In this document: one piece after another, positions 54,828 to 63,944 of the stretch
Layout: every line of letters starts with the position of its first letter
Numbering within the stretch: the stretch's first letter is position 1
Assembly (NCBI RefSeq): GCF_018860365.1
Contig: NZ_JAHKPO010000007.1
Location: forward strand, 62,001-126,000
DNA from: Arenibacter algicola
GTDB taxonomy: Bacteria > Bacteroidota > Bacteroidia > Flavobacteriales > Flavobacteriaceae
Direction: 5' to 3'
DNA length: 64,000 nucleotides
Translations under genes and position numbers: made by a program
Notes under the pieces: model-generated
Told to the model about the DNA's origin: nothing
Database searches by the model: none
The model's input: the letters and a program-made list of their open reading frames with translations, nothing else

Positions 54828-55853
54828 ATGAGGAAGGGGCGCGTTACAATTACAGATATAGCAAGAGAGCTCAAAATAGCTCCCTCTACAGTATCTAGGG
54901 CCTTGAACGATCATCCTGCTATAAAAAAAGAGACTAAGGATGCGGTTAAGGCACTGGCGGAAGCATTAGATTATCAGCCCAATCTTTTGGCATTGAACCT
55001 GCTGCAAAAAAAATCCAATACCATTGGGGTGATAGTGCCAGAGATTACCGGCCACTTTTTTTCCGCAATAATTACCGGGATTCAGGACGTAATTGTTGAT
55101 TCGGAATACAATATCATGATTTGCCTGTCCAACGAATCCTATGAGGAGGAGCTGACCATTGTAAAGCGCTTATCAAAAATCCAGATAGATGGGGTCTTGG
55201 TGGCGCCCTCATCCGAGACCAAGAATTTTGATCATTTCCGTAGGCTTCAAAAAAGCGGTATTCCCGTGGTGGTTTTTGATAGGGACTGTCCAGGTTTGGA
55301 AGCCGATAAAGTATTGGTAAATGATTATTTTGGGGCATTCCAGGCTGTGGAGTACCTCATTGGCACGGGTTGTAAGAACATAGCGCACCTAGGAGGTCCT
55401 TTAAATCTTAGTACTACAGAACAAAGGCTTCAGGGCTATTTGGATGCTCTTGACAAAAATAAGGTTCCCATAAATAGTGATTTTATTGTACATGTTCCGG
55501 GGTTTTCCCATAAAGACGCTGTAAAGGCCACAAAAAAATTATTGGAATTGAAAGATCGGCCGGACGCCATATTCGCCTACAATGATAAAATTGCCATTTC
55601 GGCCATGCACATCGCCAAAAAAATGGGTTTGAAAATACCCGATGAGGTCTCCGTCATAGGGTTCGATGATGAGCCTCATTCGTCTTTTATTACGCCCTCT
55701 TTGTCTACCGTTTGGCAGCCGGTTTATAGTATGGGAATGCTCTCTGCCAGAATTTTGTTAAGTCATTTGAACAACAAGAATTCCATACTCGAGTTTCGAA
55801 AAGAAGTCTTTAAACCAGAACTCGTTATAAGGGCATCTTCCAAAGTAAATTAA
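54828..55853 (+). CDS. LacI-family transcriptional regulator
   Basis: A 341-residue regulator. Residues 6-30 form the LacI helix-turn-helix (TITDIARELKIAPSTVSRAL), followed by the hinge (ALNLLQKKSNTIGVIVPE) and a periplasmic-binding-protein-like effector domain (FFSAIITGIQDVI, DGVLVAPSS, PVVVFDRDC, PDAIFAYNDKIAISAM, VIGFDDEP). It lies between susCD and the iol operon, each preceded by the same LacI-type inverted repeat, so it probably controls both, with an inositol catabolite as the likely effector. Whether it represses or activates is not visible. Confidence 0.93.
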   Translation: MRKGRVTITDIARELKIAPSTVSRALNDHPAIKKETKDAVKALAEALDYQPNLLALNLLQKKSNTIGVIVPEITGHFFSAIITGIQDVIVDSEYNIMICLSNESYEEELTIVKRLSKIQIDGVLVAPSSETKNFDHFRRLQKSGIPVVVFDRDCPGLEADKVLVNDYFGAFQAVEYLIGTGCKNIAHLGGPLNLSTTEQRLQGYLDALDKNKVPINSDFIVHVPGFSHKDAVKATKKLLELKDRPDAIFAYNDKIAISAMHIAKKMGLKIPDEVSVIGFDDEPHSSFITPSLSTVWQPVYSMGMLSARILLSHLNNKNSILEFRKEVFKPELVIRASSKVN

Positions 55854-55887
55854 GTGATACTCCCTTAGTCGAATATTTCTTTAATTG

Positions 55888-55901
55888 TGCAAACCTTTGC
55901 A
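55888..55901. promoter_or_regulatory. LacI-type operator-like site upstream of the iol operon
   Basis: TGCAAACCTTTGCA, identical to the site at 49672 and in the same orientation, ends 93 bp before the first operon gene. It lies 35 bp after the lacI stop codon. A further perfect palindrome, TTTGCATGCAAA, overlaps the start codon at 55995 and could be a second half-operator. Confidence 0.7.
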
Positions 55902-55994
55902 TTGACTTTTAATATGATATTCTTCGAAACATCAATTATTTATTGTTATTTGTATAAAATATTAAGGCTATAAATAATTATATCTAAATTTTGC

Positions 55995-56936
55995 ATGCAA
56001 ATTTCGCCCAAAAGTTTATTTGAACACTGTTATGGTAAATATGCCATTGCAGCCGTCAATGTTTTTACCATGGAACAGGTTCACGGACTTTTTAGCTCCG
56101 GGGAAAAGGCCAATGCACCATTTATGGTGCAAATTACACCGGCAGCACGGAATTACGCCCATCCTGAAATGCTTATGGCCATGATTACCGCGGCCTCCAA
56201 AATATATCCCAAAGTGGTCTATTCCGTTCATATGGACCATGGGAACGAGGAACATGCTTTTAATGCGATACAATCCAATGATTATGACTCTATAATGATC
56301 GATGCTTCCCATGATAGTTTTAATGGGAATGTAAAAAGGACAAGAGCGGTGGTGGTGGAGGCCCATAAAAAAAATATTGTTGTTGAGGCGGAACTGGGAG
56401 TACTGAGTGGGGTGGAAGATGATCTGTCCGTGGACGAAAAACACGCAAAATATACCCAGCCGTCAGAAGTTCAGGAATTTGTAGAATTAACAGGGTGTGA
56501 TAGTTTGGCGGTGGCAGTGGGCACCAGTCATGGAGCTTATAAGTTTTCTGGTGGAGACGGTATTCAGTTTAAAATATTGGAAGAGATTCAAAGAAGATTG
56601 CCCAAATTCCCTATAGTGCTGCACGGCGGCTCTGCCGTTAATTTAGAGGAAATAGACCGGATAAACAAGGCTGGAGGGCATTTGAATGAAGGTGCCTCCG
56701 GGGTTTCGCCGGAAGAGATTGTCAAATCCATTGCCTATGGAGTTTGTAAAATCAATATCGCCACAGATACCAGACTATTGTGGACTAGGGTGCATAGAGA
56801 GTTTTTTAGGGATACTCCAGAGCTGTTCGACCCCGTAATTCCAGGGAAGACCTATATGGCGGAGTACGAAAAATTTATGCTGGAAAAGTTCGATCTCTTG
56901 GGCGCCACTGGGAAAGTAAGCGACATGAAATTTTAA
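55995..56936 (+). CDS. iolJ: Class II (zinc) aldolase, probable IolJ-type
   Basis: A 313-residue class II fructose-bisphosphate-aldolase-family enzyme. Zinc and catalytic residues are seen in SVHMDHGN (Asp81, His82), VEAELGVLSG, TSHGAYKF and VLHGGSAV; GVCKINIATDTR binds the phosphate. In inositol catabolism the IolJ-type member splits 2-deoxy-5-keto-gluconate 6-phosphate into dihydroxyacetone phosphate and malonate semialdehyde. That step matches the presence of IolC (makes the substrate) and IolA (uses malonate semialdehyde) in this operon. It is the first gene of the operon, 11 bp before iolB. A plain glycolytic aldolase is the alternative, made unlikely by context. Confidence 0.87.
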   Translation: MQISPKSLFEHCYGKYAIAAVNVFTMEQVHGLFSSGEKANAPFMVQITPAARNYAHPEMLMAMITAASKIYPKVVYSVHMDHGNEEHAFNAIQSNDYDSIMIDASHDSFNGNVKRTRAVVVEAHKKNIVVEAELGVLSGVEDDLSVDEKHAKYTQPSEVQEFVELTGCDSLAVAVGTSHGAYKFSGGDGIQFKILEEIQRRLPKFPIVLHGGSAVNLEEIDRINKAGGHLNEGASGVSPEEIVKSIAYGVCKINIATDTRLLWTRVHREFFRDTPELFDPVIPGKTYMAEYEKFMLEKFDLLGATGKVSDMKF

Positions 56937-56947
56937 AATTAAAAATT

Positions 56948-57823
56948 ATGGAACATAAGTCACATTTGCAGATAAAACCAAAATCCAAAACAGGGGTATA
57001 CCATCAAATTACACCGGCATCTGCCAACTGGGAATATCTCAATTTTGAGGCAAGGTTAATGAACAAGGGGGAAACTTGGCAACACGATACCAAGGATAAT
57101 GAAATGGTCATAGTGCTGTTAAGCGGCAATTTTAAGGTGGAAAGCGATAAGGGAAACTGGGAAACAAAAAATGGCAGAAGGGATGTTTTTAGCGGGGTGG
57201 CCCATACCCTTTACCTCTCACGCAATAGCAAATTCACTTTAACGGCAATGAGTGATACCTTGGATATTGGATATGGTTGGTGCAAGGTAGATGAAGATTT
57301 TCCTGCAAAATTTGTAACTCCAGAGGATACGCCCGTGGTTATTTTTGGTGGTGACAATGCTACCCGACAGTTCAATGATCTGGTGCCACCAGGTTTTGGT
57401 TGTAGCAAAATAGTGGTGCGTGAGGTATATACCCCTTCAGGCAATTGGAGTTCCTTTCCGGCCCATAAACATGATGAGCGCATAGTAGATGCAGACGGTA
57501 CGGTTTTGGAGCCAATACAGGAGGAAACGTATTTCTATAAATTTCAAAAACCGGAGGCTTATGCCATACAGCAGGTCTATACCAAGGATAGATCCCTGGA
57601 CGAGATAGTAAGACCTAGACATAATGATGTGGTGATGATACCCAAGGGTTTTCATCCCGTAGTAGCGGAACACGGATTTCATTGCTACTACCTTAATTTC
57701 TTGGCCGGCACGGACCAATGCTTGGCCAATACCACAGACCCGGACCATGAATGGATCTATGATTCCTGGACATCAAAAGATAAACGATTGCCCTTGGTAA
57801 CGGCGGAAATGAATAAACAATAA
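56948..57823 (+). CDS. iolB: 5-deoxy-glucuronate isomerase
   Basis: A 291-residue cupin-like enzyme of the KduI/IolB family that converts 5-deoxy-glucuronate to 2-deoxy-5-keto-gluconate. Metal-binding motifs are SSFPAHKHDER (two His), EETYFYKFQKPEAYAIQQVY with the conserved Glu, and PKGFHPVVAEHGFHCYYLNF with the last His. The segment VYTKDRSLDE is characteristic. The length is a little above the usual 270 or so. It lies between the aldolase and iolC with gaps of 11 and 6 bp. Confidence 0.93.
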   Translation: MEHKSHLQIKPKSKTGVYHQITPASANWEYLNFEARLMNKGETWQHDTKDNEMVIVLLSGNFKVESDKGNWETKNGRRDVFSGVAHTLYLSRNSKFTLTAMSDTLDIGYGWCKVDEDFPAKFVTPEDTPVVIFGGDNATRQFNDLVPPGFGCSKIVVREVYTPSGNWSSFPAHKHDERIVDADGTVLEPIQEETYFYKFQKPEAYAIQQVYTKDRSLDEIVRPRHNDVVMIPKGFHPVVAEHGFHCYYLNFLAGTDQCLANTTDPDHEWIYDSWTSKDKRLPLVTAEMNKQ

Positions 57824-57829
57824 TTTAAA

Positions 57830-58843
57830 ATGAGCGATAAAAAGTTTGATGTAATCACGTTTGGAAGATCTAGTATTGATCTTTATTCACAGAATATTGG
57901 TTCGCCATTTAATGATATTAAAGGGTTTGATGCCTTTGTGGGAGGATCTCCGCTCAATATAGCCGTGGGATGTGCAAGATTGGGGGTCAATGCCAGTCTT
58001 TTAACTGCGGTAGGTAATGACAAGGTTGGTGAGTTTATTCTAAACTTCTTGAATGGGGAGGGAGTAAACACACATTGTATTCCCGTAAAAAATGGGACTA
58101 GGAGTAGTGCGGTTGTCCTGGGAATAGAACCTCCTGATAAATTTCCCTTGGTGTATTACAGGGATAATGCGGCCGATAGTCAGGTGGATATCGATGACGT
58201 GGACAAAGCCAATATTCCGGATTATAAAATATTGTTGATCAACGGTACTGCGCTAAATGTAGAACCTACTAGGAGTGCTACTTTTTATGCCACTGAAATC
58301 GCTAATAGAAATGATGTCGACGTAGTTCTCGATCTGGATTTTAGAGCGGACCAATGGCACGATTACAGGGCTTTTGGCTTAACCGTTAGAGCTATTTTGC
58401 CCAGGGTTAAAATGGCCATTGGCACGGAAGAGGAGATTCTTGCCGCCACCCTTATCGATTCCTCACAGGTGACCATTAAGGAACAACAGATTTCCGCTCC
58501 GGAAATCAAAGGGGATATAGATGTATCTATTAAGCAATTGCTATCCTCTGGCATAGAGACATTGATCGTGAAGCGAGGGGAGAAGGGCGCCAGCATATAC
58601 CAAAAGGATGGTTCCAGGGAAGATGTTCCCGGGTTTCCCGTTGAGGTTTTGAATGTGCTGGGTGCAGGTGATGCCTTTGCCAGCGGATTCCTATATGGAA
58701 TACTACAAGGGTGGGATTTGAAAAAGGCATGCCGAATGGGTAATGCCAGTGGTGCGCAAGTGGTTACTAAAAAGGGTTGTGCCAACTTTATGCCAACCTT
58801 GGAAGAATCCATGGACTTTATAAAGCAGAAGGGCGGATTTTAA
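57830..58843 (+). CDS. iolC: 5-dehydro-2-deoxygluconokinase
   Basis: A 337-residue PfkB-family sugar kinase phosphorylating 2-deoxy-5-keto-gluconate. ITFGRSSIDLYSQNIGSPF and FVGGSPLNIAVGCARLGV form the first PfkB signature, and VLNVLGAGDAFASGFLYGIL (about residues 274-293) the second, with the catalytic Asp. The opening FGRSSIDLY is typical of IolC within PfkB. It is followed by a 100-bp spacer before iolD that contains a small hairpin. Confidence 0.93.
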   Translation: MSDKKFDVITFGRSSIDLYSQNIGSPFNDIKGFDAFVGGSPLNIAVGCARLGVNASLLTAVGNDKVGEFILNFLNGEGVNTHCIPVKNGTRSSAVVLGIEPPDKFPLVYYRDNAADSQVDIDDVDKANIPDYKILLINGTALNVEPTRSATFYATEIANRNDVDVVLDLDFRADQWHDYRAFGLTVRAILPRVKMAIGTEEEILAATLIDSSQVTIKEQQISAPEIKGDIDVSIKQLLSSGIETLIVKRGEKGASIYQKDGSREDVPGFPVEVLNVLGAGDAFASGFLYGILQGWDLKKACRMGNASGAQVVTKKGCANFMPTLEESMDFIKQKGGF

Positions 58844-58857
58844 TTTTATAAGCGATG

Positions 58858-58877
58858 AAAAGCCCATTAACGGCTTT
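58858..58877 (+). other. Hairpin in the iolC-iolD spacer
   Basis: AAAGCC and GGCTTT pair around a 7-nt loop (58858-58877). This is the only long spacer (100 bp) in the operon. It may be an mRNA-processing or partial termination site that lowers downstream expression. It has no T-run. Confidence 0.3.
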
Positions 58878-58943
58878 ATCAAGCCAACCGATATGTTCTC
58901 AGGGCATTCCTTCTGACCTATTAAAACAAATAAAGAAGAACAG

Positions 58944-60803
58944 ATGAAAACAAAAAGACTTACGGTGGCCCAGGCCACAATTGAATATCTTAAGAACCAA
59001 TATGTAGAGCGCGATGGCGTTCAGAATAAATTTTTTGCCGGTTGTTTGGGAATTTTGGGGCATGGAAATGTTGCGGGAATAGGACAGGCATTGCATCAAA
59101 ATCTCGACTTCCCATTTTACGTGGCTAGGAATGAACAGGGAATGGTGCATACGGCAGCGGCATTTGCACGAGTAAAGAATAGGTTGCAAACCTTCGTCTG
59201 TACTTCGTCCATTGGTCCGGGAGCTACCAATATGCTCACCGGTGCTGCAGCGGCCACCATTAATAGGATACCGGTCCTTTTGATTCCTGGGGATATATTT
59301 GCTACCAGACAGGTTGCCCCGGTATTGCAGCAATTGGAATCTAACGTAACCCAGGATATATCGGTCAATGATTGCTTTAAGCCCGTTTCCAAATATTGGG
59401 ATAGGATCAATAGACCGGAACAACTTATCACCTCCTTGCCAGAGGTTATGCGGGTACTCACCTCCCAAGCCGAAACAGGAACGGTTACCTTGTGCATTCC
59501 ACAGGATGTTCAGGCGGAAGCCTTCGATTTTCCGGTAGAGATGTTTCAGAAGCGTGTTTGGAATATAGGGAGAACTATGCCAGATCAAACGCTATTGGCA
59601 AGGGCAATTGAGCAAATCAAAATAAGTAAAAGACCAATAATCATTGCGGGTGGTGGTGCTATTTATAGCGATGCAACGGCAATATTAAAAAAATTGGTCA
59701 ATAGAACGGGGATACCTGTGGCCGAAACCTTTGCGGGGAAGGGATCGTTGGATTATAACGAACCGCAGAACCTTGGAGCGGCTGGGGTAACAGGAACACC
59801 TGGGGCCATTGAGATAGCCAAGGAGGCCGACCTGGTCATAGGGGTAGGTACAAGATATAGCGATTTTACGACCATCTCCAAATCCGCATTTCAAGATCCC
59901 AATGTCCGTTTTATCAATATAAATATTACGGAATTCGATTCCTTCAAGCATGGGGCACTTCCCCTGGTAGGCGATGCCAAGGCCATATTGGAAACCTTGG
60001 ATAAGGAGCTGTCCAATTTTAAAGTAAGCCCGGATTATCGTGAAAAAGTAGAAAACTTTAATAAGAGCTGGGATCAATTTGTAGCGGATATCTATGCCGA
60101 AAAGAATGAAGTGCCGGCATTTCAAGGGGAAGTGATCGGAGCTGTAAATTCATTTTCCAACCCAGAGGATATAGTCCTTTGTGCTGCAGGTAGCCTACCT
60201 GGAGACCTTCATAAATTGTGGCGTACCCGAAACCCAAAAGGCTTCCATCTGGAATATGGTTATTCCTGCATGGGTTATGAGATTGCCGGAGGTTTGGGTG
60301 CTAAAATGGCCCGTCCGGATAGCGAGATATATGTAATGGTTGGTGATGGAAGTTACCTAATGATGTCCCAAGAGATAGTAACATCGATCCAAGAAAAACA
60401 GAAAATGACCATTATTCTTTTGAACAATGATGGTTATTCCAGTATAGGAAGCTTGTCCAGTTCTCTAGGTAGCGAAGGATTTGGGACATACTACCGTTAC
60501 AGGAATGAGGAGACCGATCAATTGGACGGAGGATTGTTGCCCATAGATTATGCGGCCAATGCAGCAAGTATGGGTGCCCATGTTATAAAGGCCTCCAATG
60601 CAGAGGAATTAAATGCCGCCCTTAAAAAGGCAAAAACCATAGACAGGACCACGGTAATCTACATTGAGGTGGATCGTAAAAAAGCGGTTCCCGGATTTGC
60701 CTGGTGGGATGTGGCCGTAGCCGAAGTATCCGAGAAGGATGCTGTGAAGAGTTCATTGAAAACCTCTCTGGAAAACAAAAAGACCCAGAAATACTATTTA
60801 TAG
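58944..60803 (+). CDS. iolD: 3D-(3,5/4)-trihydroxycyclohexane-1,2-dione acylhydrolase
   Basis: A 619-residue thiamine-diphosphate enzyme that opens the inositol-derived ring to give 5-deoxy-glucuronate. The N-terminal part has GHGNVAGIGQAL, VARNEQGMVHTAAAFAR (catalytic Glu region) and SIGPGATNMLTGAA; the cofactor-binding motif is MVGDGSYLMMSQE near residue 465, continuing to ILLNNDGYSSIGSL. Length fits the family (about 620-640). It precedes the symporter by 19 bp. Confidence 0.94.
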   Translation: MKTKRLTVAQATIEYLKNQYVERDGVQNKFFAGCLGILGHGNVAGIGQALHQNLDFPFYVARNEQGMVHTAAAFARVKNRLQTFVCTSSIGPGATNMLTGAAAATINRIPVLLIPGDIFATRQVAPVLQQLESNVTQDISVNDCFKPVSKYWDRINRPEQLITSLPEVMRVLTSQAETGTVTLCIPQDVQAEAFDFPVEMFQKRVWNIGRTMPDQTLLARAIEQIKISKRPIIIAGGGAIYSDATAILKKLVNRTGIPVAETFAGKGSLDYNEPQNLGAAGVTGTPGAIEIAKEADLVIGVGTRYSDFTTISKSAFQDPNVRFININITEFDSFKHGALPLVGDAKAILETLDKELSNFKVSPDYREKVENFNKSWDQFVADIYAEKNEVPAFQGEVIGAVNSFSNPEDIVLCAAGSLPGDLHKLWRTRNPKGFHLEYGYSCMGYEIAGGLGAKMARPDSEIYVMVGDGSYLMMSQEIVTSIQEKQKMTIILLNNDGYSSIGSLSSSLGSEGFGTYYRYRNEETDQLDGGLLPIDYAANAASMGAHVIKASNAEELNAALKKAKTIDRTTVIYIEVDRKKAVPGFAWWDVAVAEVSEKDAVKSSLKTSLENKKTQKYYL

Positions 60804-60822
60804 ACCATAACCAACCAGCCTT

Positions 60823-62421
60823 ATGAACTCTGATCTCATCATCATTTTAACTTCATTCCTGATTTTTACGGGAGGAGTTGCCTTTTTTACTTGGTACAGT
60901 CTTAGAAAAACGAATCTAACCTCGTCCGACGGTTATTTCCTTGGAGGTAGAAGTCTAACGGGAATAGTCATTGCAGGTTCCATGTTGCTGACCAATATTT
61001 CCTCGGAACACCTTATAGGGATGAACGGTAATTCCTATGTTAATGGTTTTATTGTTATAGCTTGGGAAGTTACTTCCTCTATTGCGCTGGTAATTGCGGC
61101 CATTTTCTTTGTTCCCAAATATTTAAAAATGGGATTGACCACCATACCCCAGTTTTTGGAAAGTAGGTTTGATGGCATGACAAGGACCATGGTGGCTGCC
61201 ATCCTAATATTTTCATTTGTGGTTACCCTTTTGCCCATAGTCCTATATTCTGGTGCCATCGGCATTGAAAGCTTGTTTGGGGTTTCCGAGGCTCTAGGGG
61301 TCAGTAAATCCGAAGGATTATGGATCACAGTGGTCATTATTGGGGTCATAGGGTCTATATATGCCATCTTTGGAGGCTTAAAGGCTGTGGCCTATTCCGA
61401 TACCATTAATGGCTTTGGACTTTTATTGGGAGGTTTGTTGATACCAATATTGGCGTTGATGGCCATAGGAGATAACAACATCTGGGACGGATTGGTGAAG
61501 GTATATGATTATGCCCCGGAGAAATTCAATGTGGTAGGGGCAAGGGATTCCGTATTACCCTTCGAAGTGCTTTTTACGGGCCTGATCATTAATCAGCTCT
61601 ATTTCTGGGGAATGAACCAGACAATCATCCAAAGGGCCTTGGGGGCGAAAAATTTGAAGGAGGCCCAAAAGGGACTTTTAATAACGGGTCTTTTTAAGAT
61701 CTTGATTCCCTTAATAATTGTGCTGCCCGGGGTAATTTGTTACTATTATTTTCAGGATACCTACTTTGACCAACAGGACACGGTTTATCCACAATTGGTC
61801 AAAAAGGTTTTACCTGTTTGGTTGATAGGCTTTTTTGCTGCCGTAATCATGGGAGCGGTATTGAGTACCTTTAATTCGGTATTGAATTCGGTGGCCACCT
61901 TGTTCAGTATGGATATTTATAAGAAGCACATTGCAAAAAATGTCAGTGATACCAAACTGGTAAAGATTGGAAAAGTTACTTCCGCAGTATTGGCGGTAGC
62001 GGCCATCTTCGCAGCTCCCATGGTGGCCAATGCCTCGGACGGACTGTATCAATTGCTGCAAGAACTTAACGGAATATTTTTTATTCCTATTGCCTCCATT
62101 TTATTGGCAGGGTTCTTTATGAAAAAAGTCTCGGCAACCGGGGCTAAAGTGGCCCTAATATTTGGGCTCTGTTTTTATATTTTTATGACTTGGGGCTACA
62201 CTAGCCACGGTATCCATTTTGTACATCTATGGGGCATAGAATTCGTGCTGAATGTAGCTATAATGTATTCGGTGTCCTATTTCTATCCCAACAAGAACTT
62301 GTATGAAATTACCGATGTTGGCGCTGTAAACCTAAAAGCTTGGAAATACACTGTTCCCATGTCCATTGGACTGTGCGCCGTTACTGTATTAATATATGTT
62401 TTGCTCTGGAACAACCAGTAG
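60823..62421 (+). CDS. Sodium:solute symporter (SSS/SLC5 family), probable inositol transporter
   Basis: A 532-residue inner-membrane transporter with about 14 hydrophobic spans. Family marks are GYFLGGRSLTGIVIAGSMLL near the N-terminus, GGLKAVAYSDTINGFGLLLG in the centre, and VLSTFNSVLNSVATLFSMDI with the residues around the second sodium site. SSS members with this pattern (glucose/galactose/myo-inositol class) couple sugar entry to sodium. Position inside the iol operon between iolD and iolA makes inositol, or a close derivative, the likely substrate. It complements the SusCD pair, which handles the outer membrane. Confidence 0.92.
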   Translation: MNSDLIIILTSFLIFTGGVAFFTWYSLRKTNLTSSDGYFLGGRSLTGIVIAGSMLLTNISSEHLIGMNGNSYVNGFIVIAWEVTSSIALVIAAIFFVPKYLKMGLTTIPQFLESRFDGMTRTMVAAILIFSFVVTLLPIVLYSGAIGIESLFGVSEALGVSKSEGLWITVVIIGVIGSIYAIFGGLKAVAYSDTINGFGLLLGGLLIPILALMAIGDNNIWDGLVKVYDYAPEKFNVVGARDSVLPFEVLFTGLIINQLYFWGMNQTIIQRALGAKNLKEAQKGLLITGLFKILIPLIIVLPGVICYYYFQDTYFDQQDTVYPQLVKKVLPVWLIGFFAAVIMGAVLSTFNSVLNSVATLFSMDIYKKHIAKNVSDTKLVKIGKVTSAVLAVAAIFAAPMVANASDGLYQLLQELNGIFFIPIASILLAGFFMKKVSATGAKVALIFGLCFYIFMTWGYTSHGIHFVHLWGIEFVLNVAIMYSVSYFYPNKNLYEITDVGAVNLKAWKYTVPMSIGLCAVTVLIYVLLWNNQ

Positions 62422-62456
62422 CAATACCATGATCAAAATTATTAAATAATTAAAAA

Positions 62457-63932
62457 ATGGAAATTCTAAAAAATTATATCGATGGAGCTTGGACACCAAG
62501 CACATCCAAAGAAACAATAGATATTGTAAACCCTGCTACCCAGGAAATCTTGGCCAAGGTGCCTTATGGAAAGGGTACCCAAAAAGATATTGATTTGGCG
62601 GTAGCTTCAGCGTCCAAAGCATATCAAGAATGGAGTAAGGTTCCGGTGCTTAAAAGGGTTCAAGTGCTATATCGGTTAAAGTCCCTAATGGAGGAAAATA
62701 CCGAGGTACTTGCCGAAATTATTACCAAGGAATCTGGTAAAACCTATGGGGAATCCGTAGGGGAAATTCAAAGAGCAATCGAAAATATTGAGGTAGCCTG
62801 TGGAACGCCTATGTTAATGGCGGGAGATGTTATTGAGGATATTGCTACGGGAATAGACGAGATGATGATCAGGCAGCCTATAGGCGTGGCAGCTTGTATA
62901 ACCCCGTTCAACTTTCCCAGTATGATTGTTTTTTGGTTCTTGCCCTATGCCATTGCAACGGGTAATGCCTTTGTGGTAAAACCTTCCGAAAAGGTGCCCA
63001 TGACCATGATGAAGATTTTTGAGTTCATAGATCAGTTGGATATACCCAAAGGGTTGGTCAGCTTGGTGCACGGAGGCAAGGATTCTGTGGATGCCATTTT
63101 GGAACACCCTACTATTAAAGCAGTCAGTTTTGTTGGTAGTACTCCGGTGGCCAGGTATATATATTCCAAGGGCACGGCCAATGGAAAGAGGGTACAGGCA
63201 CAGGGTGGGGCCAAAAACCCGGTAGTGATCCTGCCCGATGCGGATATTGAAATGTCCACAAGAATAATCGCGGATTCCGTTTATGGATGTGCGGGCCAAA
63301 GATGTTTGGCCGCTTCTACGATTATCACTGTGGATGACCAAAAAAGACAGATAAAGGATGCTCTCTATGAAACCGTTAAATCCAGAACTACCGGTTACGG
63401 TTTGGACAGGGAGGTTAATATGGGGCCTGTAATTACTCCTGAAAGTAAGGCGAGAATAACTGGATTGATACAAAAAGGAATAGATGAAGGTGCCAAAATA
63501 CTATTGGACGGTCGAAATGCTTCCATTGCGGGCTATGAAAAAGGAAACTTCCTAAACCCTACTATTTTGGAGAACGTAGCCTTGGACAAGGAACTTATTA
63601 GGACGGAGATTTTTGGCCCCGTGATGAGTCTTATATCCATGAAAAATATAGATGACGCCCTAAAGTTTGTCAATAGTGGGAATTACGGAAATATGGCCTG
63701 TTTATTTACCGGTAGCGGTGCCAATGCCAGAAGGTTTAGAAATGAGGCCGATGCCGGAAATATTGGAATCAATATAGGGGTGGCGGCCCCTATGGCCCAA
63801 TTCCCCTTTAGTGGTTGGAAGGATAGCTTTTTTGGTGACCTGCACGGTCAGGGCAAACATGCTATAGAATTCTTTACACAGACCAAGGTAATTATAGAAA
63901 GATGGCCGAATATTTGGTCAAGAAAATTTTAA
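62457..63932 (+). CDS. iolA: Methylmalonate/malonate-semialdehyde dehydrogenase (acylating)
   Basis: A 491-residue aldehyde dehydrogenase of the MmsA/IolA type that converts malonate semialdehyde, with CoA and NAD+, to acetyl-CoA and CO2. ITPFNFPSMIVFWFLPYAIA and VVKPSEKVPM bind cofactor. The catalytic Cys is C283 in YGCAGQRCLAAS. Asn replaces the general-base Glu in the QGGAKNP segment, as is normal for acylating MMSDH. It is the last complete gene; iolE begins 12 bp later. Confidence 0.94.
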   Translation: MEILKNYIDGAWTPSTSKETIDIVNPATQEILAKVPYGKGTQKDIDLAVASASKAYQEWSKVPVLKRVQVLYRLKSLMEENTEVLAEIITKESGKTYGESVGEIQRAIENIEVACGTPMLMAGDVIEDIATGIDEMMIRQPIGVAACITPFNFPSMIVFWFLPYAIATGNAFVVKPSEKVPMTMMKIFEFIDQLDIPKGLVSLVHGGKDSVDAILEHPTIKAVSFVGSTPVARYIYSKGTANGKRVQAQGGAKNPVVILPDADIEMSTRIIADSVYGCAGQRCLAASTIITVDDQKRQIKDALYETVKSRTTGYGLDREVNMGPVITPESKARITGLIQKGIDEGAKILLDGRNASIAGYEKGNFLNPTILENVALDKELIRTEIFGPVMSLISMKNIDDALKFVNSGNYGNMACLFTGSGANARRFRNEADAGNIGINIGVAAPMAQFPFSGWKDSFFGDLHGQGKHAIEFFTQTKVIIERWPNIWSRKF

Positions 63933-63944
63933 TCGGATTATAAA

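Noticed and set aside
62814-63473. 219-residue minus-strand ORF inside iolA
   Set aside because: It is antisense to a well-conserved dehydrogenase and has no family resemblance.
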